A stretch of 64,000 nucleotides of DNA from Acidobacteriota bacterium (GTDB lineage: Bacteria; Acidobacteriota; Blastocatellia; Pyrinomonadales; Pyrinomonadaceae), in assembly GCA_016715115.1 (NCBI GenBank), contig JADKBM010000016.1:992001-1056000 (forward strand), given 5' to 3'. Of this stretch, positions 8,703 through 16,349 are shown one piece after another. Below the pieces are notes generated by a model. It did no database searches, was not told where the DNA came from, and was given only the letters and a program-made list of their open reading frames with translations. The first letter of the stretch is position 1. Every line of letters starts with the position of its first letter. Made by a program: the position numbers and the translations under genes.

Positions 8703-9578
8703 CTACGCTGCCGCCGCGGCGCCCGAAACGACCTCGATAATTTCTTTCGTGATCGCCGCCTGACGGATGCGGTTCATATTCAGCGTCAACGTGTCGATCA
8801 ATTCGCCTGCATTCTTGGACGCGCTGTCCATCGCCGTCATTCGCGAGCCCTGCTCGGAAGCGACCGATTCGAGCATTGCCCGGTAGATCTGCGTTTCGAT
8901 CTGTTTGGGCAAGAGTTTGCCGAAGATCTCCGCCGCCGGTTGCTCGTAAATGTACTCGGCCTGCGCCGACGCTCCATCTGCGTCATCCTGAGTTCGAGGG
9001 ATCGGAAGCAACTGCTCGACGATCGGTTTTTGCGAGAGCACGGTGCGAAACTCCGTAAACGCCAGGAAGACCTTGTCGATCGACTCGTCTTCGGTGAAGC
9101 ACTTGACGACACGGTTCGCGATCGCAACGGCGTCCTCGTGCTTGACCGTTCCGCTTCCCGTGAGTCCGACGTATTCTTCGACAAACGTCATATGGCGCCG
9201 TTTGAAAAAGTCGCGCGCCTTGCGGCCGACAGGCATCATCTCGGTCTGCTTGCCGTCGTGGTCGCGAAGAAACGCTTGAACCGCCTTGATCAGATTCGCA
9301 TTGAAGCCGCCGCACAGCCCCTTGTCAGCGCTGACGACGACGATCAGATATTTCGAATCGCCGCGGTCGTTGAGCAACGGCGAAGAAAAATCGTCGCCGA
9401 TCTTCGCGCTCATATTGCCGAGCACCGCCGCCATCTTTCGCGCGAACGGACGAGCCGCCGTGACGCGATCCTGCGCGCGCTTGAGCTTCGCCGCCGCGAC
9501 CATTTTCATCGCCTTGGTGATCTGCTGTGTGTTTTTGACCGACTTAATGCGTCGGCGCATATCCAATAAACTAGGCAT
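8703..9578 (-). CDS. atpG: ATP synthase F1 subunit gamma
   Basis: 291 residues. It starts MPSLLDMRRRIKSVKNTQQI and has the GGFNANL region near residue 90, both highly conserved in the rotor shaft of F1. The C-terminal helix (RMTAMDSASKNAGELIDTLT) is intact. Gamma forms the central stalk that turns inside the alpha/beta hexamer. It is last in this minus-strand atp cluster; the gap to atpA holds gatttcgg-type repeats. Confidence 0.97.
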   Translation of the reverse strand: MPSLLDMRRRIKSVKNTQQITKAMKMVAAAKLKRAQDRVTAARPFARKMAAVLGNMSAKIGDDFSSPLLNDRGDSKYLIVVVSADKGLCGGFNANLIKAVQAFLRDHDGKQTEMMPVGRKARDFFKRRHMTFVEEYVGLTGSGTVKHEDAVAIANRVVKCFTEDESIDKVFLAFTEFRTVLSQKPIVEQLLPIPRTQDDADGASAQAEYIYEQPAAEIFGKLLPKQIETQIYRAMLESVASEQGSRMTAMDSASKNAGELIDTLTLNMNRIRQAAITKEIIEVVSGAAAAA

Positions 9579-9663
9579 ATTGCGATTTCGGATTCGGGAT
9601 TTCTGATTTCGGATTGTCCAAATGAGCAGTCAAATCCGAATTCACAAATCCCAATTCACAAAT
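9579..9663. repeat. Heptad-type repeats between atpA and atpG
   Basis: GATTTCGG-like units followed by inverted AATCCGAA/AATCCCAA-like units. They form an imperfect inverted repeat in the only sizeable gap between these two operon genes. Confidence 0.7.
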
Positions 9664-11178
9664 TTATTTGTTCCAACGCGTTGCTTTGAAATCCTCGACG
9701 GCTTCCTTGAGCGACGCCGTCAGATCGTCGTCGATCGCCTTCTTTGTACGAAGAGTTTCCAGAATCGCGGGGTGCGAACTTTCGACAAAACCGAAAAGTT
9801 CAGACTCAAAGCGTTTGAGATCTTCGACCGCGATGTCGGACGCAAAGCCATTCGAAACCGTCCAGATGATGAAAACCTGCTTTTCGACTTCCATCGGCTG
9901 ATACTGTCCCTGTTTCAGGACTTCCGTCAGGCGTTTGCCCTTTTCCAACTGGTCCTGAGTCGATTTGTCGAGGTCCGAACCGAACTGCGCAAACGCCGCG
10001 AGTTCGCGATACTGCGCAAGGTCGATGCGGAGCGTACCGGCGACCTGCTTCATCGCCTTGATCTGCGCCGAACCGCCGACGCGCGAGACCGAGTTGCCGA
10101 CGTTGATCGCCGGACGCACGCCCGAGTTGAACAAATCCGATTCAAGGAAGATCTGACCGTCGGTGATCGAGATCACGTTCGTCGGAATGTAGGCCGAAAT
10201 ATCGCCGGCCTGCGTTTCGATGATCGGCAAGCTGGTCAAGCTGCCGCCGCCGCGGGCGTCCGACATCTTCGCCGCGCGTTCGAGCAGGCGCGAGTGTAGA
10301 TAGAAAACGTCTCCCGGATATGCTTCGCGACCCGGCGGGCGACGGAGCAGCAGCGAGATTTCGCGGTATGCCGCGGCCTGTTTCGAAAGATCGTCGTAAA
10401 CCGTCAGCGCGTGACGTCCGTTGTCGCGGAAGAACTCGCCGATCGCGACGCCCGAGTACGGTGCGAGGAACTGCATCGCAGCCGGATCAGAAGCGGTCGC
10501 CGAAACGACGATCGTGTAATCCATTGCGCCAAAGTCGTTCAACTTTTGCACGACCTGCGCCACCGTCGAAGCCTTTTGACCGATGGCGACGTAGATACAA
10601 ATGACGTCCTTGCCTTTTTGGTTGATGATCGTGTCGATCGCCACCGCCGTCTTGCCCGTCTGCCGGTCGCCGATGATAAGTTCACGCTGTCCGCGGCCGA
10701 TCGGAACCATCGCGTCGATCGCCTTGAGTCCGGTCTGAAGCGGTTCCTTAACCGGCTGACGGTCGATGATGCCGGGCGCGATGCGCTCGACCGGATTGAA
10801 AGTATCGGTAACGATCTCGCCCTTGCCGTCGATCGGATTGCCGAGCGCGTCAACGACGCGGCCGATCATCGCATCGCCGACCGGAACGCTCATAATGCGG
10901 CGCGTGCGTTTGACCTCGTCGCCTTCCTTGATCTTCTGAAAGTCGCCGAACAACACGGTTCCGACCTTGTCTTCTTCAAGGTTGAGCGCCAGTCCGCGAA
11001 CTCCGTACGGGAATTCGAGCAGTTCGCCGGCCATCACCTTTTCGAGTCCGTGGATCTCGGCGATACCGTCGCCGACCTTGATCACCGTTCCGACCTCGGC
11101 AACGGTCATCGTCGCATCAAAATTCTCGATCTGAGCGCGAATGATTTCGTTAATTTCGTTGGCTTTAATTGCTTCCAT
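9664..11178 (-). CDS. atpA: ATP synthase F1 subunit alpha
   Basis: 504 residues, full length for the family. It has the nucleotide-binding P-loop GDRQTGKTA, the SVSRVGG signature near residue 345 (GNSVSRVGGSAQ), and the LAQYRELAAFAQFG region. It is the non-catalytic nucleotide-binding subunit of the F1 hexamer. It lies downstream of atpH with an 80-base gap holding gttaatt-type repeats. No beta subunit gene is in the window. Confidence 0.98.
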   Translation of the reverse strand: MEAIKANEINEIIRAQIENFDATMTVAEVGTVIKVGDGIAEIHGLEKVMAGELLEFPYGVRGLALNLEEDKVGTVLFGDFQKIKEGDEVKRTRRIMSVPVGDAMIGRVVDALGNPIDGKGEIVTDTFNPVERIAPGIIDRQPVKEPLQTGLKAIDAMVPIGRGQRELIIGDRQTGKTAVAIDTIINQKGKDVICIYVAIGQKASTVAQVVQKLNDFGAMDYTIVVSATASDPAAMQFLAPYSGVAIGEFFRDNGRHALTVYDDLSKQAAAYREISLLLRRPPGREAYPGDVFYLHSRLLERAAKMSDARGGGSLTSLPIIETQAGDISAYIPTNVISITDGQIFLESDLFNSGVRPAINVGNSVSRVGGSAQIKAMKQVAGTLRIDLAQYRELAAFAQFGSDLDKSTQDQLEKGKRLTEVLKQGQYQPMEVEKQVFIIWTVSNGFASDIAVEDLKRFESELFGFVESSHPAILETLRTKKAIDDDLTASLKEAVEDFKATRWNK

Positions 11179-11258
11179 ATTATTTGTTAATCGTTGATTG
11201 TGAACTGTTAATTGTTAATCGGCCGCGAAAGTGAAAGGCATCAATTAACCATTAACGA

Positions 11259-11801
11259 CTAACCGTTTACCAGTTGTTGTTTAAGATTCTCTAATTGCGT
11301 TTTGACGGAATTATCATAAACGGTCGAGCCGACACGGGTGACGACGCCGCCGATGATGTTCTCGTCGATAATAAAATTCAGTTTTACCTGTTTGCCGGTC
11401 AGCTTCGCGATCGACGCACTGAGTTCGGCGCGATCCGCGTCCGAAAGTTCCCTTGCGGACGTGATCTCAGCTCCGACGATGCCGCCACGCTCGTCGAGGA
11501 CCGCGGCGAACTTTTCGTTGATCTCGTGAAGTTCTGTCAAACGTCCGTTGCGAAGCAAGATTCGGAGAAAGTTCGCCGTCGTTCTCGACGGTTTGGTTTT
11601 TCCGATCAGGGTTTCAAGGACCTTTTCCTTGCTCAAATGCGCGATCGCCGGGTTTGAAAAGGCCCGCTGGAGATCGGCGTTCGAGCCGACAAAATCTTCC
11701 CACGATTTCAGTTCGCTTTTGACCGACTCGGTCTCGCCGGATTTGATGACAACGTCCGCAAGTGCGGTGGCGTAACGACGGGCTACTGTTTCAACACTCA
11801 T
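11259..11801 (-). CDS. atpH: ATP synthase subunit delta
   Basis: 180 residues, matching OSCP/delta. N-terminal helix bundle (VARRYATALADVV), middle FLRILLRNGRLTELHEI, and C-terminal IGGVVTRVGSTVYDNSVKTQL, all typical. It caps the F1 head and ties it to the b-type peripheral stalk. It starts one base after the stop of the upstream b subunit gene, so the genes are one operon. Confidence 0.96.
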   Translation of the reverse strand: MSVETVARRYATALADVVIKSGETESVKSELKSWEDFVGSNADLQRAFSNPAIAHLSKEKVLETLIGKTKPSRTTANFLRILLRNGRLTELHEINEKFAAVLDERGGIVGAEITSARELSDADRAELSASIAKLTGKQVKLNFIIDENIIGGVVTRVGSTVYDNSVKTQLENLKQQLVNG

Positions 11802-11802
11802 T

Positions 11803-12363
11803 CTAGTTCAAACCTCCGATCGCGCTGATTCCGGCCTTTACAAGGCGCGAATCGCTTTCGGCGTTGATGCCGGCTTTTAACTTCTCTTCTGCAAGGCGCA
11901 CGGCCTCTTCAGCCGAATAACGCCGGAGTTCGACGCGGACCTGCGCGGTCTTGCGGTCGATCTCACCGGTCGCCTGATTCTCAAGTCGTTTCGTTTCCTC
12001 GTCCGTTTCCTTCGCGATGCGTTTCTTTTCCGCTGCGGCCTCTTCCTTCGCGCGGGCGACGACTTCTTCCGCTTCAGCGTCGAGCCGCGCGAGTTTCGCC
12101 TCGGTCGCGGTCAATTCCGCCAAAGCCGCCTGCTTCTGCTCTTCAGCCTTGATCAATTCGGCACGTATCGTTTCGCGTTTGGCCTTGAATGCGCCGCTGA
12201 GCGGTTTCTTCAAAAGGTAGACCATGATTCCGATGAAGATGCCGAGATTAAGAAACTTCCAGGCTTCGAAACCGGGATAATTCACGTACGGCTCGACCTT
12301 GCTCCACCAGCCTTCACCGCCGCCGCCGGCTAGAATCAGTAAACTATAAATAAATGCAAACAT
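11803..12363 (-). CDS. atpF: ATP synthase F0 subunit b
   Basis: 186 residues. One N-terminal membrane segment (AWKFLNLGIFIGIMVYLL), a conserved KKP after it, then a long Lys/Glu/Ala-rich coiled coil to the end. It forms the peripheral stalk, anchored in the inner membrane. The 19-residue N-terminal extension before the membrane helix (AGGGGEGWW..) is longer than in E. coli AtpF. It follows a second b-type gene by 18 bases, so the stalk is probably a b/b' heterodimer. Confidence 0.93.
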   Translation of the reverse strand: MFAFIYSLLILAGGGGEGWWSKVEPYVNYPGFEAWKFLNLGIFIGIMVYLLKKPLSGAFKAKRETIRAELIKAEEQKQAALAELTATEAKLARLDAEAEEVVARAKEEAAAEKKRIAKETDEETKRLENQATGEIDRKTAQVRVELRRYSAEEAVRLAEEKLKAGINAESDSRLVKAGISAIGGLN

Positions 12364-12381
12364 ACTAAACCTTGTCTCCGC

Positions 12382-12837
12382 CTACGCCTTGAGAATATTC
12401 GCGCTGATTCGGTCGGCGAGTTTTTCAGCTTCCGACTTGATGGTTTCACGGGCCTCGGCGGTCTGCTTCTCGAGTTCGGCCGACTCTTCGGCGAATGCGA
12501 CCGCGACCGACTCCTTCACGGCCGTGACCTTTTCCTCTTTCTTCTTGAGAGCCTTCGTCCTTTCTTTCTCGATAATTTCGTAGCCTTTCGTTCGCGCGTC
12601 GAGCATCGCGAGGTTGTACATCTCGCGTTTGCCCTCAACGTCGCGCATTATTTCCTCGGCTTCGACCGAGCGGCCGCCTTTGTTTTTCTCGCGCGACTCG
12701 ATGATCCGGTTGATCGGACGAAAGAACGTCCGGTTCAGGATCCAGATCATGATCAAAATCAGCGCAACGTGGATGAGCAATGTGCCGTCCGGCACAAGTT
12801 GGATGGAACTTCCTTCAGCAAAGGCTAGCAAAAACAT
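12382..12837 (-). CDS. ATP synthase F0 subunit b' (second b-type subunit)
   Basis: 151 residues with an N-terminal membrane helix (TLLIHVALILIMIWILNRTFF), RPINRIIESRE just after it, and a long charged coiled coil. This is the b' layout known from cyanobacteria, some alphaproteobacteria and Acidobacteriota. It is the first gene of the cluster here; genes for subunits a and c, which often precede it, are absent, so the F0 rotor genes must lie elsewhere. Confidence 0.9.
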   Translation of the reverse strand: MFLLAFAEGSSIQLVPDGTLLIHVALILIMIWILNRTFFRPINRIIESREKNKGGRSVEAEEIMRDVEGKREMYNLAMLDARTKGYEIIEKERTKALKKKEEKVTAVKESVAVAFAEESAELEKQTAEARETIKSEAEKLADRISANILKA

Positions 12838-13024
12838 ATCTGAAATTAATTATTAAAAGTAGCTCTATGATAAACGCAGCGAAAAAAATGCTCGCTTTTC
12901 AAAAGAGAAAGAATAACACGCGCGAAATTTCACGGTCAAGCAAGCCGGTAGCGCCCGCGGTCCAAAAAACACTTGACAGAAAGCTCTCGCAAACCTTAGT
13001 TTTGATAACACTAGACTTCACTGC

Positions 13025-13123
13025 GGAGGCGCATCCTGTCCGGTGACGGGCGCGGTCTTCAAAACCGTCTGTGAGCGTGTGAGAGCACGCTTGGGTGGGT
13101 TCGACTCCCACACGCTTCCGCCA
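13025..13123 (+). tRNA. selC: tRNA-Sec (UCA anticodon)
   Basis: 99 bases including the encoded CCA. The acceptor arm is GGAGGCG paired with CGCTTCC plus a discriminator G. The D stem has six pairs (CCTGTC/GACGGG around CGGT). The anticodon loop CTTCAAA gives UCA. The long variable arm has a six-pair stem (AGCGTG/CACGCT), and the T arm is GTGGG-TTCGACT-CCCAC. Length, six-pair D stem, long variable arm and UCA anticodon together identify selenocysteine tRNA rather than a UGA suppressor. A TTGACA lies at 12973-12978, but no clear -10 follows. It decodes UGA with SelA, SelB and SelD, none of which is in the window. Confidence 0.93.
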
Positions 13124-13352
13124 AACCGATTTCGGATTTGGGATTTGGGAATTCGGATTGCCGATAATTGGCGGCGATTCGTTAAGTAAAGGCATCTCAT
13201 TCAAGAAGCGCCCACCTCTCGATTTCGATTCAATAGCCTTAACCTAGGGAACGTGCTTCACCGAATCTCATCGGCGGTCTTTCTTGCCGTTGGCGCATCG
13301 AACAATTCTCACGTTTTCTGGGGAACAAGAAAAATCCTCGGAGATCAGCAAA

Positions 13353-13736
13353 ATGACACAAAACGAAATGAAACTTCGCACCAAGAAGTTCGCCTTGCGC
13401 ATTATCAATCTCGTCGACAATCTACCGAATACAAAGCCGGCGAACGTCATCGGACATCAACTTTTACGCAGCGCAACTTCCGTCGGTTCAAACTACCGCG
13501 CCGTCTGCCGTGCAAAATCTGCGGCCGACTTCATCAATAAACTAAGCATCGTCGAAGAAGAGGCGGACGAGTCGGGGTATTGGCTTGAGCTGCTATCCGA
13601 AGGCCGTATTGTGCGACACGAAAAGCTGGTTGCGCTTATGGAAGAAGCCGACGAGATCGTCGCGATCGTCGTCGCGGCCTCGAAGACCTCAAAAGAACGG
13701 AGAAATCCGAAATCACAAATCCCCAATCCCAAATGA
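13353..13736 (+). CDS. Four-helix bundle protein (S23 / IVP family)
   Basis: 127 residues from the ATG at 13353, which follows CGGAG by nine bases. The sequence LRTKKFALRIINLVDNLP, IGHQLLRSATSVGSNYRA, and DFINKLSIVEEEADESGYWLELL is the hallmark of the four-helix-bundle family first found inside 23S rRNA intervening sequences and common as a free gene in Acidobacteriota and Bacteroidota. Function is unknown. The last 12 residues (RRNPKSQIPNPK) are encoded by heptad-type repeat DNA and are probably an add-on. It ends four bases before dprA. Confidence 0.85.
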   Translation: MTQNEMKLRTKKFALRIINLVDNLPNTKPANVIGHQLLRSATSVGSNYRAVCRAKSAADFINKLSIVEEEADESGYWLELLSEGRIVRHEKLVALMEEADEIVAIVVAASKTSKERRNPKSQIPNPK

Positions 13737-13740
13737 AATT

Positions 13741-14865
13741 ATGAAAACCTGGATCTCACTCAATATGACTCCCGGCGTCGGGCCGCGGGCGGCTACCAAA
13801 CTACTTGAACGATTCGGTTCGGCCGACGGCGTGTTTCACGCGACACGGCGGGAACTCGAATCGTTGCGGCTTCGCGCCGAAACGGTCGAGAGCATCCTCA
13901 AACGCGAGTTTCACGACCGGGCGGAGACGGAACTTGAACGCGTCCGCGAAATCGGCGGCGACGTTTTGCTTCTCGATGACGGCAGTTACCCGTTTCTCCT
14001 GCGCGAGATCGACGATCCGCCGATCGTTCTCTATGTCCGGGGAAACTGGCAAGCCTGTTTCGACGATCCCGGGATCGCCGTCATCGGTTCGCGGCGCTGC
14101 TCGACGTACGGCGAGAACGCCGCCGAGATGCTGTCGCGCGATCTGGCGGAACACGGGATCGCGATCGTCTCCGGCCTCGCCCGCGGTGTCGACACGGCCT
14201 CCCACCGCGGCGCGATCCGTGGCAAGGGACGCGCCATCGGCGTGCTCGGCACCGGGATCGACCGGATCTATCCGAAAGAGAACGCGAAACTCGCCGACGC
14301 CATACTCGACTCCGGAGGCGCGATCGTAACCCAGTTTCCGCTCGGCACACCGCCGCTTGGCGAGAACTTTCCTTATCGCAACCGGATCATTTCCGGACTC
14401 AGTCTGGGCGTTCTGCTTGTCGAGGCGACCGACCGAAGCGGATCGCTCATCACGGCGCGGCTCGCGTCGGAGCAGAACCGCGAAGTCTTCGCCGTTCCCG
14501 GAAACATTACCTCGCGCAATTCGATCGGCACGAACTACCTGATCAAATCCGGCGCAAAGCTCGTCCAGCAATGGCAGGACGTGGTCTGCGAACTTCCAAC
14601 CGAGATCTCGTCGCGAATACTTCCGCCAAAGCTCGACGACGCGCCGCCGGAGTTGCCAAAACAACCCGGACTGGCGCCGGCTGGGCTATCGGAACGCGAA
14701 CGATGCGTCTGGTTTCTACTCCGCTCAGACGAAGCGGTTCATTTTGACGAATTGCTCGCAAAGTCCGGACTCGGTTTCGGCGAGCTCAATTCAATCCTCG
14801 TCGGGTTGGATCTGAAGGACCTGATCAAGGTCTTGCCGGGCAATCATTACGCGAGGAAGCTCTGA
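13741..14865 (+). CDS. dprA: DNA-processing protein DprA
   Basis: 374 residues, ATG at 13741 (MKTWISLNMTPGVGPRAATK). An N-terminal HhH-like region precedes the Rossmann core (VIGSRRCSTYGENAAEML, GLARGVDTASHRGAI, GVLGTGIDRIYPKEN, FPYRNRIISGLS, VEATDRSGSLITARLA, VPGNITS). A C-terminal winged-helix domain (residues about 310-374) is present. DprA binds incoming single-stranded DNA and loads RecA during natural transformation. Synteny with topA is common in bacteria; here a transposase and REP palindromes sit between them. Confidence 0.95.
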   Translation: MKTWISLNMTPGVGPRAATKLLERFGSADGVFHATRRELESLRLRAETVESILKREFHDRAETELERVREIGGDVLLLDDGSYPFLLREIDDPPIVLYVRGNWQACFDDPGIAVIGSRRCSTYGENAAEMLSRDLAEHGIAIVSGLARGVDTASHRGAIRGKGRAIGVLGTGIDRIYPKENAKLADAILDSGGAIVTQFPLGTPPLGENFPYRNRIISGLSLGVLLVEATDRSGSLITARLASEQNREVFAVPGNITSRNSIGTNYLIKSGAKLVQQWQDVVCELPTEISSRILPPKLDDAPPELPKQPGLAPAGLSERERCVWFLLRSDEAVHFDELLAKSGLGFGELNSILVGLDLKDLIKVLPGNHYARKL

Positions 14866-14911
14866 GGGAGAGCGGTCAGCTGCGAGCCGTCAGTACCGCC
14901 TCAGCGCTCAC

Positions 14912-15093
14912 ATTACCAACTGCGGGAGCGGATGGCTATACCCTGCACTCGGCGGCCGCGACCATCCGATTGGCAGCGCGCTGACAGGTCAGTACCATCT
15001 GCGGTAGCGGATGGTTGTAGCCGGCAGTCTACGGCCTTGACCGTCTGATCGGCATCGCACTCACAGGTCAGTACCATCTGCGGTAGCGGATGG
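14912..15093. repeat. REP palindromes, cluster upstream of the RAYT
   Basis: Copies of CCATCTGCGGTAGCGGATGG at 14995-15014 and 15074-15093, and a diverged copy near 14916-14935. CCATC and GATGG form the arms of a small palindrome. Copies are often preceded by CAGGTCAGTA and followed by TTGTA. Confidence 0.85.
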
Positions 15094-15191
15094 TTGTACT
15101 TCGCAATTAGCGCCCAAGATAGATCGACAACCATCCGGCAAGGAAGATGAAACTGACAGGCACTTGGACAAATCGAAATAGGAGACTCGAT

Positions 15192-15737
15192 ATGCAATGG
15201 AATGACACAGATCAACCAGTCGGATTTCTGATTACTTTCCGAACTTACGGAACTTGGCTTCACGGAGATCATCGCGGTTCGGTTAACCGTTTTCGCAACA
15301 AATACCGGACCCGCAAACTGCCTGCGCAGGAGGAATGGCAAAGGGTAAACCGTGAACGGATGAAACGCGATCCCGGAAAGCTAGACGCCAAACAGCGCTA
15401 TTTCACCGAGACAGCTATACGCGAAACATGCCGTAAACGCAATTGGACGCTACATGCTGTAAATGCGCGAACCAACCACGTCCATTCCGTCGTCAGCAAC
15501 GGAGCAATAAACGGAGACGGAGCGTTGAACGCCTATAAGTCAAACGCAACGAGGACGATGCGGGAGAACGGGTGTTGGCAAAGCGAACTGAGCCCGTGGT
15601 CCGATCGCGGAAGTAAGCGCAATCTCTGGACGGAACGCAGCCTTGTTGATGCCATTGATTACGTGCTCCACAAACAGGGCGGACCACTGCCAAAGTATCG
15701 CGAGGAGAGGGAAAATGGTACCGATCTGACGGAGTGA
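15192..15737 (+). mobile_element. REP-associated tyrosine transposase (RAYT, Y1/HUH)
   Basis: 181 residues from the ATG at 15192, preceded by AGGAGA. It carries the HUH motif TNHVHSVV (His96, His98) and a candidate catalytic tyrosine at Tyr157 in AIDYVLHKQG, as in single-tyrosine Y1 transposases. The family cleaves and joins single-stranded DNA at REP hairpins and is usually a single domesticated chromosomal copy. Eight REP palindromes flank it on both sides with the same 20-base core, so gene and repeats clearly belong together. It splits the dprA-topA pair. Whether it is active cannot be judged from one sequence. Confidence 0.88.
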
Positions 15738-15780
15738 CGCGCTCGCCGATGCGGCGCTGCGGATGTCAGTACTCACAGTA

Positions 15781-16145
15781 CCATCTGCGATTGCGGATGG
15801 TTGTAGCCGGCAGTCTACGGCCTTAACCGTCTGATCGGCATCGCGCTCGGATGCTGATCATCAACCATCCGCTACCGCAGATGGTACTGACCTCTCGGAC
15901 CGACAGTCTCGGCCGGTGCGGCGCGGTGCGCCGCCCGTACGCGCCATCGGCCGCAGGGGATATCAGTACTCACAGTTCAGTACCATCTGCGGTAGCGGAT
16001 GGCTGGCCGCGGCGGTGCGGATGTCAGCGCTCACAGGTCAGTACCATCTGCGGTAGCGGATGGCCGCGATAGTCTGCGGCCACACCATAGAGGGATCGGC
16101 ATCGCGCTCGGATGCCGATAGTCAAGCATCCGCTACCGCAGATGG
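15781..16145. repeat. REP palindromes, cluster downstream of the RAYT
   Basis: Direct copies at 15781-15800 (one variant base block), 15983-16002 and 16044-16063. Inverted copies at 15865-15884 and 16126-16145. The direct/inverted pairs resemble BIME arrangements. The 612 bases between the transposase and topA hold no gene that I can support. Confidence 0.88.
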
Positions 16146-16349
16146 TACCGACCTGTCGGACCGACAGTCTCGGCCGATGTGTGAGTCTCAGGCACTGAAA
16201 ACACGGCTCGATTGCCGTTCAGCTCGCGCACGCGCGAGGCTTCCGCGCTGTTCGGCCAATAAAGTTTATGCGAATTGACACGAGCGCAATTTCGGTGTTA
16301 GAAGTCAGATGTCAGCGCAAATCCTGCGTCTGACTTATTTTTTTCACTA

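Noticed and set aside
13018..13204. Short minus-strand frames over 12899-13204
   Set aside because: They cover the tRNA-Sec gene and lack coding features.
14912..16145. Possible CRISPR array
   Set aside because: Repeat copies are in both orientations, irregularly spaced and palindromic, with a RAYT in the middle; no spacers of constant length and no cas genes.
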